A DNA stretch of 64,000 bases from Crossaster papposus (taxonomy: Eukaryota; Echinodermata; Asteroidea; Velatida; Solasteridae). Below the pieces are notes generated by a model. The model saw only the letters and a list, made by a program, of their open reading frames with translations, was not told where the DNA came from and did no database searches. The position numbers and the translations under genes are program-made. This document shows, piece by piece, positions 56,301 through 63,171 of the stretch; position 1 is the stretch's first letter, and every line of letters begins with the position of its first letter. The DNA lies in contig JBAIAA010000398.1 of the NCBI GenBank assembly GCA_037893245.1, positions 620,001 to 684,000 on the forward strand, in the 5' to 3' direction.

Positions 56301-56441
56301 TTGTAGTCTTTCGAGGGAGTGGAACCAGGCCTCATCTTGCAGCTATGTCATCAATCGAAGGTGCTATTCCAGCTGAGAGCAGAAAACAAAGCCATGGCTG
56401 AGAAGTGGGCTACACTCATGACAGAAGCTACTCATCTCTGA
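36522..56441 (+). CDS. FGD6: FGD5/FGD6-like RhoGEF gene (DH-PH-FYVE-PH), 5' end missing; joined over 17 exons
   Basis: Seventeen exons with consistent phases encode 1231 residues to a TGA. FGD proteins are guanine-nucleotide exchange factors for Cdc42-type GTPases that link phosphoinositide-marked membranes, notably endosomes, to actin. Order: a proline-rich region (1 to about 650) with PAIAPKP and many PxxP motifs; a DH domain (about 672-870); PH1 (about 891-997); a FYVE finger (about 1027-1090) with [13 protein letters not shown] and four CxxC pairs; and PH2 (about 1135-1231) with [11 protein letters not shown]. The PH2 and FYVE wording is closest to vertebrate FGD6 as I remember it, so the symbol is a best guess; FGD5 is the alternative. 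The first exon shown begins inside a codon, so at least one upstream coding exon is not identified. Human FGD6 is about 1430 aa. Five exons have tandemly duplicated surroundings, listed separately. Confidence 0.9.
38359..39572. other. intron sequence after FGD-like exon 1
   Basis: Ordinary AT-rich intron, no further exon candidate with a matching phase. Confidence 0.5.
39573..39952 (-). mobile_element. MITE family A, copy 7, in an FGD-like intron
   Basis: TTAA-AGGTAGGATACACCATTTG at the left and GGTGTATGTTACCT-TTAA at the right, with a full interior in reverse orientation. It sits in the intron between exons 1 and 2. Confidence 0.88.
39953..40717. other. intron sequence before FGD-like exon 2
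   Basis: No feature beyond the acceptor tract TTTTGTTTGTTTTTTATTTGTAG at its end. Confidence 0.5.
40718..40976 (+). CDS. FGD6: FGD-like exon 2: acidic linker and start of DH
   Basis: Acceptor TTTTATTTGTAG|GTC, donor AATGAG|GTAATT, ending in phase 0. It encodes a short Cys-containing stretch ([12 protein letters not shown]), an acidic segment ([15 protein letters not shown]) and the first DH helix ([20 protein letters not shown]). Confidence 0.9.
41642..41988 (-). mobile_element. MITE family A, copy 8, in an FGD-like intron
   Basis: TTAA-GGGTAGTATACACCATTTG at the left and GGTGTATCCTACCT-TTAA at the right. It sits in the intron between exons 2 and 3. Confidence 0.88.
42075..42226 (+). CDS. 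FGD6: FGD-like exon 3: DH domain
   Basis: Acceptor GTGACTTTACAG|GAT, donor AACTG|GTGAGA, phase 0 to 2. It encodes [20 protein letters not shown] and [20 protein letters not shown]. Its 3' part and donor are duplicated directly downstream (42279-42441). Confidence 0.9.
42116..42441 (+). repeat. 163-bp tandem duplication of exon 3's 3' part and donor
   Basis: CCGGCCAATCATAGAGAAGG at 42116 recurs at 42279. The unit covers about 110 nt of exon 3, its donor AACTG|GTGAGA, and the start of the intron (TAGTGGCCACAGGTATTA). The second copy has no acceptor; using its donor instead would read through TGA. Confidence 0.95.
42769..42925 (+). CDS. FGD6: FGD-like exon 4: DH domain
   Basis: Acceptor TTTTGGCACTTAG|GTC, donor TTTGAG|GTGAGC. 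It encodes [20 protein letters not shown] and [18 protein letters not shown], the IADIF..KGPYLK..Y core typical of FGD-family DH domains. Confidence 0.9.
43483..43570 (+). CDS. FGD6: FGD-like exon 5: DH domain, QRIPQY helix
   Basis: Acceptor TTCTATCCAG|GCC, donor TTGACAG|GTAAGA, ends in phase 1. It encodes [19 protein letters not shown], the highly conserved L-KP-QR--(R)Y-LLL helix of Dbl-homology domains that contacts the GTPase. Confidence 0.92.
43993..44049 (+). CDS. FGD6: FGD-like exon 6: DH domain
   Basis: Acceptor ATTTCTTGACAG|AAT, donor CTATGG|GTGGGT, phase 1 to 1. It encodes [19 protein letters not shown]. At 57 nt it is the smallest exon seen; both neighbouring introns fit the phase. 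Confidence 0.85.
44098..44339 (-). mobile_element. MITE family B, copy 4, in an FGD-like intron
   Basis: 242 bp, TTAA-CCAGTTAGCGCCAGGATT at the left and CCGGCACGAACTGG-TTAA at the right. It lies in the 363-bp intron between exons 6 and 7 and makes up two thirds of it. Confidence 0.9.
44413..44471 (+). CDS. FGD6: FGD-like exon 7: end of DH
   Basis: Acceptor TCTCCCTTGCAG|CTG, donor CAAGG|GTAAGC after the last G of a GGG codon, ending in phase 0. It encodes [20 protein letters not shown], the last DH helix. Confidence 0.88.
44767..44838 (+). CDS. FGD6: FGD-like exon 8: DH-PH linker
   Basis: Acceptor TTACTTCCAG|GAT, donor GGAAGG|GTGAGT, 24 codons in phase 0. It encodes [20 protein letters not shown] and RPGR, leading into PH1. 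Confidence 0.88.
44975..45043 (+). CDS. FGD6: FGD-like exon 9: PH1 strands 1-2
   Basis: Acceptor TTTTTTATTGCAG|GTT, donor TACCTG|GTAAGA, 23 codons. It encodes [15 protein letters not shown] and RRFYL, the first two strands of the PH domain. Confidence 0.88.
45236..45331 (+). CDS. FGD6: FGD-like exon 10: PH1 strands 3-5
   Basis: Acceptor CTTTATTTCTAG|TTG, donor ATGAGG|GTAAGA, 32 codons in phase 0. It encodes [20 protein letters not shown] and [12 protein letters not shown]. Confidence 0.88.
45972..46051 (+). CDS. FGD6: FGD-like exon 11: PH1
   Basis: Acceptor CTGTCTATTTTTAG|GTG, donor GCCAA|GTAAGT, ending in phase 2. It encodes [20 protein letters not shown] and SFTLAA. Confidence 0.88.
46459..46530 (+). 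repeat. tRNA-like SINE fragment in intron
   Basis: GGTGAGCTCAATAGTCGGGT followed by GCAGGTTCAAGTCTCACCCG resembles an A box and a B box (GGTTCAAGTCT). The stems do not pair well, so a tRNA-derived SINE is likelier than a tRNA gene. Confidence 0.35.
46697..46802 (+). CDS. FGD6: FGD-like exon 12: PH1 C-terminal helix; first copy of a 32-copy array
   Basis: Acceptor TTTGTTTGGAACAG|TAC has the only good upstream pyrimidine-rich tract in the array; donor GCGCAG|GTAAGG. The exon is 106 nt, phase 2 to 0, and encodes [20 protein letters not shown] and [15 protein letters not shown]. This is the PH-closing helix with its conserved Trp. The identical exon recurs every 149 bp to 51421. Confidence 0.88.
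46697..51421 (+). repeat. 32-copy, 149-bp tandem array, each unit a complete PH-domain exon
   Basis: Unit starts fall at 46697 + 149 x n for n = 0 to 31, without indels in the period. Each unit is a 106-nt exon copy plus a 43-nt spacer (GTAAGGAAGTGACATTGGGT ... TACTAGCACAG). Copies differ at a few sites: Pro/Leu/Ser at residue 3, Thr/Ala in ITEY, ASK codon AGC/AGT, and donor GTAAGG, GTGAGG or GTGAGA. Thirty-one copies keep the frame open. The last (51316-51421) has compensating small indels and an in-frame TAA. Dimers of 298 bp also repeat (units 1-2 equal units 3-4). Confidence 0.97.
51422..52387. other. intron sequence, nothing recognised
   Basis: Ordinary AT-rich intron between the exon array and the FYVE exon region. 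Confidence 0.5.
52388..52700 (+). repeat. about 134-bp tandem duplication around the FYVE exon
   Basis: CTAGATTCCAGATGCCTGT at 52388 and 52521 and CTGGATTCCAGACGCCCG at 52656 are successive copies, each followed or preceded by CTGCCCTTGTTGAT..GATTTTGTTT and a TTTCAG|CTCC or TCTCAG|CTCC acceptor. Only the last copy has an intact exon. The copy at 52478 reads CTCCTCTGA, a stop at the third codon. Confidence 0.9.
52478..52560 (+). pseudogene. decayed duplicate of the FYVE first-half exon
   Basis: Acceptor-like GATTCTCTCAG|CTCCTC with a TGA at codon 3, then homology to [12 protein letters not shown] and to [10 protein letters not shown] at nucleotide level (CAGATGCCTGTGTAACCATG). It is not usable as a coding exon. 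Confidence 0.8.
52609..52749 (+). CDS. FGD6: FGD-like exon 13: first half of FYVE
   Basis: Acceptor TTTGTTTCTTTCAG|CTC, donor GGAAAG|GTAACA, 47 codons in phase 0. It encodes the WIPD motif, the first zinc pair CMIC, and [10 protein letters not shown] containing the R(R/K)HHCR phosphatidylinositol-3-phosphate-binding signature. Confidence 0.92.
52936..53232 (-). mobile_element. MITE family A, copy 9, in an FGD-like intron
   Basis: TTAA-AGGTGGTATACACCATTTG at the left and GGTGTATACTACCT-TTAA at the right, with a shortened interior (297 bp in total). Confidence 0.85.
53418..53517 (+). CDS. FGD6: FGD-like exon 14: second half of FYVE
   Basis: Acceptor CTTTTATTGCAG|GTC, donor GTCAAAG|GTAAAA, ending in phase 1. 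It encodes [20 protein letters not shown] and [13 protein letters not shown], supplying zinc pairs CGNC and CDQC. Confidence 0.92.
53954..54060 (+). CDS. FGD6: FGD-like exon 15: basic FYVE-PH2 linker; its 3' part starts a 13-copy array
   Basis: Acceptor AATTTGTTCATAG|GTG, donor AAACAG|GTAACA, phase 1 to 0. It encodes [20 protein letters not shown] and [15 protein letters not shown]. The 3' two thirds plus the donor repeat downstream every 110 bp. Confidence 0.85.
53994..55423 (+). repeat. 13-copy, 110-bp tandem array of exon 15's 3' part and donor
   Basis: The unit contains TGGGAAGGGTAAAGGCAAATG, ACCAAGCTGGTCATACGACC, CTCAAACAG|GTAACAGAAA and CGATAACTTGTGATCACACTTG. Donors end at 54060, 54170, 54280, 54390, 54500, 54611, 54721 and so on to 55381. 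The span equals 13 x 110. Each copy keeps the peptide [13 protein letters not shown] and then a TAA in the intron part (VTEIYHR-stop). No copy but the first has a convincing acceptor. Confidence 0.95.
55900..56082 (+). CDS. FGD6: FGD-like exon 16: PH2
   Basis: Acceptor TGACATTTTTCAG|GTT, donor CTTGAG|GTCAGT, 61 codons in phase 0. It encodes [20 protein letters not shown] and [19 protein letters not shown]. The wording is very close to vertebrate FGD5/FGD6 PH2. Confidence 0.92.
56307..56441 (+). CDS. FGD6: FGD-like last coding exon (17): PH2 end and stop
   Basis: Acceptor GGTTTTTGTAG|TCT; it runs to TGA at 56439-56441. It encodes [20 protein letters not shown], the PH-closing KWATLM helix with its Trp, and TEATHL. 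The 3' portion including the stop is repeated in the following 3' UTR. Confidence 0.92.
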   Translation, partial: SFEGVEPGLILQLCHQSKVLFQLRAENKAMAEKWATLMTEATHL

Positions 56442-57021
56442 TCATTAGGGCCTCTCAGCTGAGAGCAGAAAACAAAGCCATGGCTGAGAAGTGGGCTACA
56501 CTCATGACAGAAGCTACTCATCTCTGATCATTGGGGCCTCTCAGCTGAGAGCAGAAAACAAAGCCATGGCTGAGAAGTGGGCTACACTCATGACAGAAGC
56601 TACTCATCTCTGATCATTGGGGCCTCTCAGCTGAGAGCAGAAAACCGCCATGGCTGAGAAGTGGGCTACACTCATGACAGAAGCTACTCATCTCTGATTA
56701 TTGGGTTCTCTCAGCTGAGAGCAGAAAACAGCCATGGCTGAGAAGTGGGCTACACTCATGACAGAAGCTACTCATCTCTGATTATTGGGTTCTCTCAGCT
56801 GAGAGCAGAAAACAGCCATGGCTGAGAAGTGGGCTACACTCATGACAGAAGCTACTCATCTCTGATCATTAGGGCCTCTCAGCCGAGAGCAGAAAACAGC
56901 CATGGCTGAGAAGTGGGCTACACTCGTGACAGAAGCTACTAGTCTCTGATTATTGGGGCCTCTCGGCCATGGCTGAGAAGTGGGCTACACTCATGACAAC
57001 CCCTGATCATTAGGGCCCTCT
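56373..57021 (+). repeat. 84-86-bp tandem repeat of the last coding segment, 7-8 copies
   Basis: Unit starts (CTGAGAGCAG) at 56373, 56459, 56545, 56631, 56715, 56799 and 56883 (CCGAGAGCAG), with a truncated copy near 56966. Copy 1 is coding; the others lie past the stop. Each repeats [16 protein letters not shown] or a slight variant followed by TGA. An AAA-codon deletion explains the change from 86 to 84. Confidence 0.95.
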
Positions 57022-58224
57022 CATCTGTCTAAAGCCTTGTCTGTTGCCTCGATGCAAGAACTTGGTGTGCTAAATTGTGTCGGAGATATTATATTAACAC
57101 TCCAGTAAACGATAGCTATTTTAAGTTGTATGACCTACACGTAGAAGGTATTCAATGATACCAGTATGTTGCAATAATGTGTGCTAAATAACATTCCCTT
57201 ATGATCCAGACATTTGTCTACGAAATGTTTATTAATCAGATTTTTTTCCAAATGCAATTAAAGCTAGTTGACAATTTGTCAGTTGTAATTGTTATCATTG
57301 AAAGCGACAAAAGTGCTCAAAGTCTAAAGACTGTTGCTTGAAAATTAACCTGATGTGAAGTTTTATATCTGAATGGTGTATATTCAGAGATAACAAAGTT
57401 ATAATTTTGATTTCTATTAAATGAACAAACAGTCAACTATTAGGACGAATGGCTTGCAAACAATTGTTTTTCCGTTTTTCTTTATTCTGGGCTAAATCCC
57501 GGATGTACTGCTATACCGAGCCAACCCGCAGCTTGGACTAAGCAAGCCTCTATTCCACGACCAAAATCCATTTAATATACTAGCTGTTCGATGACCAGCG
57601 TTTCAGATATTAGGCTGAAACTAAATTGGGAAAGGAGAAATGACTAGATTGAAGTTTTACTAGAACACAAAGAATCGACCGCTTTAGGATTCCACTGTCT
57701 TGCAAAAGAGCAATTTCTGACTTGATGATCACAATAGTGCTTTTGCATTCCACTTCGAAATGAATAATTTAGAAGAGACCAACACATTCAAGCTTGTGTG
57801 CTTAATACCAATCATTCCTGTACATTATGATGTATAAAGTGACCAAATGTTTCTATAATGCATCTCTATGTCTTCCATATTTTACTTGAACAAAAACAGT
57901 ATTAGTTTTTATCGCCTTTTTGAGGTTCATACTGATAATGGCTCTTATTTCATATTAATAGAACCAATAATGTGCATAATTCGTATACAATTGCACGGCC
58001 GCAGTGTTTAACTTAGTGTCATAAATGAACAAATGACTACATGTACTTAATTGTCAATTCCATATCAAGACTAATTTGTGCACAAATGTTTAACCAAATA
58101 TTTGTATTGTTTTGTATTTACTTACAATGTGCCTTTGTTACAATAACATTTTTAGGTTGTAATTTAAGACATGATCAGTGCCTTCTGTTGGGATACAAGA
58201 TAATTAGTTATTACTTTTAGTATT
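57022..58224 (+). other. likely 3' UTR or downstream sequence of the FGD-like gene
   Basis: AT-rich, no ORF and no clear poly(A) signal close to the stop. The first good AATAAA after the MITE below is at 59111. Confidence 0.35.
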
Positions 58225-58752
58225 CAGGGTGGCCCACAAAAAATAGACCAACGTACCTCCACTACCCTGAGGCAAACTAAAACTAAGAATGGAGAATCTT
58301 TCTAGAAGAAAAATGATACTGAGATATCTCAATTTGGACTAGTAGTTTTAGCTCCAGACCCTCTTTTGTGAAGCAGTCGGAGGTCCTTTGCTCCCAAAAT
58401 CTACTGCCAATTTCTCTGTTCAAAAGAAACGGACTTTGCTAACCAAAATATGGTCTCGAGCTAAAACTACTACTGACCCAAATCAAGATGTGACCCAGCA
58501 CGAGTAAATGAGACACTTCGAGGCAAAAAATGAAAATTTTGATTTCATCATTCAAAGCTTGTTTAGCTTTAAATGATAAAATCAAAATCTCAATTTTCAT
58601 TTTTGCCTCATAGTGTCTCATTTACTCGTGCTGGGTCACAGATATCTTGTACAATTTTTTTTCCTGAAAGATTCTCTATCTATCATTGTATGTAGTTTTG
58701 GCCTCGTGGTGGTGAAGTAAGCTTATCAATTATTTGTTGGGAGGCCACCCTG
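58225..58752. mobile_element. CAGGGTGGCC inverted-repeat MITE with inner hairpin
   Basis: Outer ends CAGGGTGGCCCAC and AGGCCACCCTG followed by TA. The inner arms GTGACCCAGCACGAGTAAAT (from about 58490) and ATTTACTCGTGCTGGGTCAC (ending about 58639) are near-perfect inverted copies over about 65 bp. It may be two nested fold-backs. Confidence 0.8.
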
Positions 58753-59214
58753 TATCAAGACTTCTACATATCCTAATAAATGCATTTCTATATTCGGGTA
58801 AAAACACTTTAATAATCATGCAACAAACTAAATTTTAATTGCATACTCTTACTTTTAAGACTCTTATCTGCATAGAGGATATTGAATCTACATTGCTTCC
58901 AAGTCCTTTTTCCAACCATATTTTTATCATTGTGTATATTTTTAAGATGAGATATATTACTACAGTGCACATATTCAGAATTATGCAAATCAGAATGTTT
59001 ATTCATTGTATTAAATAATTTGAATGCATGTAAATGAAGCTGTATGAGAAAGAAAAGATGGATCTAATTTGTACAATTTTGTCATTGCTGATGTTGCATG
59101 ATTATGCAACAATAAAATATGAACAGAATATTGTGCAGAAAATACTGTATCTTGACCTTGGTTAATTAATAAGATATCGGTGATGAGCCCCGATTACATA
59201 TATGCGCCTGCATT
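58753..59214 (+). other. non-coding, with a candidate poly(A) signal
   Basis: AT-rich sequence. AATAAA at 59111-59116 follows the small palindrome GTTGCATGATTATGCAAC and could be the 3' end of the FGD-like mRNA, implying a UTR of about 2.7 kb. Inference only. Confidence 0.3.
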
Positions 59215-59460
59215 GTGTTTCACATAAAATTTGGCCAAGGAGTAACGAGTCTGTTCTCCTTAGAATTGCGATTTAAGATGTCGTCTTTGAACAAAATGTA
59301 TGTAAAACGGGTTGCGTGTGCATATGGCCAGACACGTTTGATCATAGAATATTTACATTAAACGGCCTTATTTTCAAATGAGGTGTCAATATTCCCCCAG
59401 GCCACTGCACAGATCAATACAAAGGTAAACGCGACTTCAGAGGGCATAGTTTATACATGT
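59215..59460. repeat. diverged relative of the fold-back at 5271-5492
   Basis: TTTCACATAAAATTTGGCCA, then ATGTAAAACGGGTTGCGTGT, GCATATGGCCAGACACGTTT and CGACTTCAGAGGGCAT parallel the words of the 5271-5492 element. Confidence 0.5.
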
Positions 59461-60770
59461 GTAAGCTCCCTGCCTACCATTTAAAAACCAAGGAATTAGA
59501 TATGTACATGTAGTTGGGTAGTGTTGAATAACGACTCGTGGGCCTGTATACCCTAATACAGGAGCACATGTTACTTGTTTAATACTACCCAACCACATTT
59601 ATTTCTGTTCATAAATACATTGAGTAAAAAATGAATAATTTTTCACCGATTTTGTAGTAGGGAAGATGGTGGAAATATTTTTGTGAATTTTGCCTTTGAT
59701 GATCCAAGCATGTTTGGCACACTCAGTACCAGAAACCGGGGCAACATTGGCGACGTGAATTTAAAAAGTCCACAAATTCTTATACCCAGAACTATTTGGT
59801 TATTTTGGGTGGCAAAATAGTTTTTGTGTCCGAAGCAATTTTAGTACTATTTGGAGGATGCGGTGAGAACTCGTCAGAAAATATGAGGTGAAAGGACAAG
59901 TAAGGTCCAATGTCCCTTGACCTCATCAAAGGTCAAGGGAGGGGGTACCTACCAAATACGACTCCAGCAAGAATAAAGCCAATTAAGGTCTGGAGGCCGC
60001 CATGTACATCGATACTACCGATCTTCTAAGGGTTTCATTTTTTTGCAATTAAATCAACCCCACCACCCCTTATCTGCCACTGTCAACTGTACAGTTGACC
60101 GATCTCCATTCAATATATTGCTTCTTATGTTAACAGTTGTTAAGGGTTTATCCTTGAATTTTAGGAAAAAGTTGCCAAAATTTAAAAACTTGTAAGGGAA
60201 TAATAGCCTTGCTTTTGTTTTTTAACGCATTACAAAACTATTAAAGTAACCCACACAGTTGTCTTATTTCCAAGTAATCTTGTCAAACTGCATGTTATGA
60301 GTTGCATACAAGCAATTGAAGAACAGAACTAAGAACTACAAGTACGTGTATCACTAAACTAGGACTTTCCGATCAACGCTCAAAATATTTGCAAAGTAGC
60401 AATCTTAAATTAAACTGTTAAAATGATGTTGGCCCAATTTCTTGGCTTTGCCAATAGTCCAGGAGCAAAGTCTGAAAAATTTTTTTTCGTTCAACACCAA
60501 CTACATCTAAGGTTTGACTACACAGGGTGGTAGAATAGCCCCTCTGGAACACCTGTAGGTAGTATGTGGTGTCAAATTGTGGTATCAGTTTGCCATTAAC
60601 GTGCAAAACGTAACATTATATTTTAAAGGTCAACAAATCAATAAAATTTTCAACTTTGGCAACTGCAGTATGCACTCTGTTGAATTTTGATTATTTTATC
60701 AAAAAAAAATGGGTTTTCTCAAAAGATTTAATCTTTCAACGAGCAAAAGTATATTTTCAAGTAACTGGGT
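59461..60770. other. non-coding; one perfect hairpin
   Basis: TCCCTTGACCT-CATCAA-AGGTCAAGGGA at 59913-59940 is a perfect 11-bp inverted repeat. Otherwise nothing recognised. Confidence 0.5.
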
Positions 60771-60777
60771 GGATGCA

Positions 60778-60832
60778 GAAGGGGTAAAAAGGGGAAGGGG
60801 TAAAACGGGGAAGGGGTAAAAAGGGGCGTGGC
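60778..60832 (+). repeat. AAGGGGTAAAAAGGGG G-rich minisatellite
   Basis: Three to four degenerate copies of a 16-19 bp unit made of GGGGTAAAA and GGGGAA. The G4 tracts give quadruplex potential. Confidence 0.8.
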
Positions 60833-61084
60833 TACTGGCTACCACTTTTCACAATTTGCATAGGGGTGATAGGAATGGGTACCCATAGTTGATGAAGAAC
60901 TGTTTTATCTGTAGGCTACGATGCTGGAAATCTTTATCGCTACAAATTCGCCGAAGACGGATAAACTGGCTGTAATGTATGGAGTCCTTACATTACATGG
61001 GGGCTTTAATGGACTAATTTCACGGTGGCAAGAAAGAAGGAGATCTTGACCTTCCGGGACATTGCCGAAATGATACGTGTATGC

Positions 61085-61594
61085 TTATGCCTCGTCATCA
61101 TCGTCATCTATGTCATCGTCTTCCACCAGGGTGTTACTGTTTGGGTTTCTGCAGTCTTCACTAGCCATGCACGTACAGGCTTCTGTGCATGCAAGGCCTT
61201 TGGCACGACAGCTACAGTCTGCTCGTTTACAGTTTGACTTCTTGCAGTGACATACTGTAAGCTCTATCAGCCCATGAGGTGCTGGGTCCTTCAACATCAA
61301 GACTGGCTGCAGGATGCCGTTTATCAGTTCCCAACCATTCCCAGTAGGTGGTGGGAGGTTCTGTATGCTGTCTAGTGCCCTCCTCCACACCAAGGCTTGA
61401 TAATTTGCTCGCTTTTCGTGAAGAATGAGACTATCTTGAGTTGGAGGAAGGCTTTCATTCTTCTGCCCCTTTTGGCAAAAAAGCCAATGCCTGACGTCAT
61501 CTACTTTACTTCCAGCTTTCTTGATGGTGGTGTAGAGACTACAGACAAATGCCTCACAAGCTGCTTCAGCCTTTTCATTTGTGTTCTTGCCCAA
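61085..61594 (-). CDS. Cys-rich CXC-like protein, probable terminal exon
   Basis: An open frame of about 170 codons, ending TAA/TGA-side at 61085 after an acidic tail (EDDDIDDDDDEA). The N-terminal part is helical without a recognised fold (EKAEAACEAFVCSLYTTIKK). The middle PPTGNGWELINGILQPVLML is followed by LTVCHCKKSNCKRADCSCRA and GLACTEACTC..DCRNP. The CxCKKSxC...CxC...C..C.C...C.NP spacing resembles CXC (tesmin/TSO1-type) zinc-binding repeats. Similar tails occur in many invertebrate uncharacterised proteins, often linked to mobile elements (recollection). There is no ATG at the start; a TTG at 61594 and an acceptor-like TAG just upstream on the minus strand suggest an internal or last exon. 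Function unknown. Confidence 0.6.
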   Translation of the reverse strand: MGKNTNEKAEAACEAFVCSLYTTIKKAGSKVDDVRHWLFCQKGQKNESLPPTQDSLILHEKRANYQALVWRRALDSIQNLPPPTGNGWELINGILQPVLMLKDPAPHGLIELTVCHCKKSNCKRADCSCRAKGLACTEACTCMASEDCRNPNSNTLVEDDDIDDDDDEA

Positions 61595-61599
61595 CTCTA

Positions 61600-61793
61600 A
61601 CCGCGCTAGCAGAAAACATTTTTTAACCCTGTAAGCACAGAATCCTTAGTTACGGGATGTACGCATACGCAGAAGCCAAAATTCCTCGCTAATGCGTGAA
61701 ATACGCTTACTGTAATCACATAATTTTCTGCTACAGTGAGCAGGGATTTATTTACTAACGATAATTAGCAGAGCCAAAAAATTGGGCCCAGAT
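61600..61793. mobile_element. probable relative of the GGGCCCAATTT MITE
   Basis: On the minus strand it starts TGGGCCCAATTTTTTGGCTC then TGCTAATTATC, and ends near TTTTCTGCTAGCGCGGTTAG. These are the same kind of ends and GCTTAC/GTTAGC words as the element at 18086-18359, but diverged. It abuts the 5' side of the Cys-rich ORF. Confidence 0.55.
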
Positions 61794-62604
61794 AATATAT
61801 CAATATAAAACTTTTAACAGGGAAAACAAGATGCAGAACACCAGCTATAATAGCAATGTTACAGTAATATATTCACATAATTTATTCCATTTTCTTTTCA
61901 TGATTCGTCATTAATGCATAATTAATATTTAAATTAAGTGTAAAAAGCTCTTTCTAAATCTTGTGTTTATACTCGGCACGAATTTGTGCTGCAATTTCAC
62001 GAAAGTTCCAAGCCCGATAAATGTTCACAGTGAATGCTTTGTGACGTCAAATTCATATCGTATTCGCGTCAAGTATGAACCCGCACAAAAAATACAAATG
62101 AATTAAATGCAAAGATAAGGAAACTCCGTCTCTAAAATATTCATGTACAACAAACTAACTGCCACATGTACATGCATTCAACAATTAGCCTGGCTTGCTT
62201 TCATGTACAATCAGCAGGCTGCTTATTTCAAGATATAATAACCATTTGTCATTTGTGCATTTTGATCATTTGAAGCTGCAGAAGTTCTCAAAATCTAAAT
62301 ATTGGTGCTTGGACAACAAACCTGATGACGTTTTATCTATGTGAATGCTGTGTATTCCAAGAAAACAACGTTCTATTCTATTTAATTTTTAGATGAACTA
62401 CATCTAAAATCCACATTTGGGGCTTGTTCTCAATCAGCCAATTGCAGCTATGTGCGTGTCACGCGCTGAACAGATTCATAATTGGGACCATTAGATTGAA
62501 TGCGCATACGAGATATGTATATGGCTGGGAAAAAGTCGCCTATTAATCTACCATTTTGTGTGATAATTTCATCTGTTTTACATTATACATTTCAACATTT
62601 TGAG
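61794..62604. other. non-coding, nothing recognised
   Basis: AT-rich. The part near 62030-62110 (GTGAATGCTTTGTGACGTCA) resembles 22200-22260, and 62510-62560 resembles 24800-24850, so dispersed repeats are present. Confidence 0.4.
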
Positions 62605-62768
62605 ATGATGATGATGATCATGCATTTGTAAAGCGCCATCTATCTAGTTGCCTATTTCGAGGCGCTGCCAGGAACACCGGGGCAAACCCCTTCTCTTAGC
62701 GAAGAGTGTTACTGGGTTCTTTTACACAACGCACGGGACATTGCCGATAGTGTACCTGATGAAATTAG
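62605..62768 (+). repeat. dispersed SINE-like repeat, copy 2
   Basis: GATGATGATGATCATGCATT, then GTAAAGCGCC, CAGGAACACCGGGGCAAACC, CCTTCTCTTAGCGAAGAGTG and GGGTTCTTTTACACAACGCA. Homologous to 32380-32520. Confidence 0.65.
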
Positions 62769-62938
62769 GGCCGAGTTCGGGCGGTCTGTTCTTGACACGC
62801 GTAACTTGTTCTTGCAAAACCCTGACGGATAGGTGGTGTGTGTTCTTGTTCCGAGTGCAATGTTCACGGGTCGCGTTCCCGCTGTTCGAGCGCGAGAACA
62901 GAGTTCGCGTGTAAAGAACAGACCGCCCGAACTCGGCC
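62769..62938. mobile_element. GC-rich fold-back MITE
   Basis: Arms GGCCGAGTTCGGGCGGTCTG then TTCTTGACACGCG, and CGCGTGTAAAGAACAGACCG then CCCGAACTCGGCC: 33-bp terminal inverted repeats with one mismatch in a 170-bp element, markedly GC-richer than its AT-rich surroundings. Confidence 0.9.
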
Positions 62939-63171
62939 AACAACGCAAAATGGTAATTGTTTCTAGCTGCATATGTATCCCGCACGCGTATCAAATCTAA
63001 CAGTCCCTAGTAGCACCCATGTGTTTCACGCCTACATTCACATCATTGTCAGATAAAAAACAAACTACTAACGAAAATTTCTAAAAATGTGCTCTGAGAC
63101 GCATCTTTGGAAATGACCTTTTATTATTTTCTTCTAAAGTGTCAATAATATCTTTACAACAAGTAAGCTTT

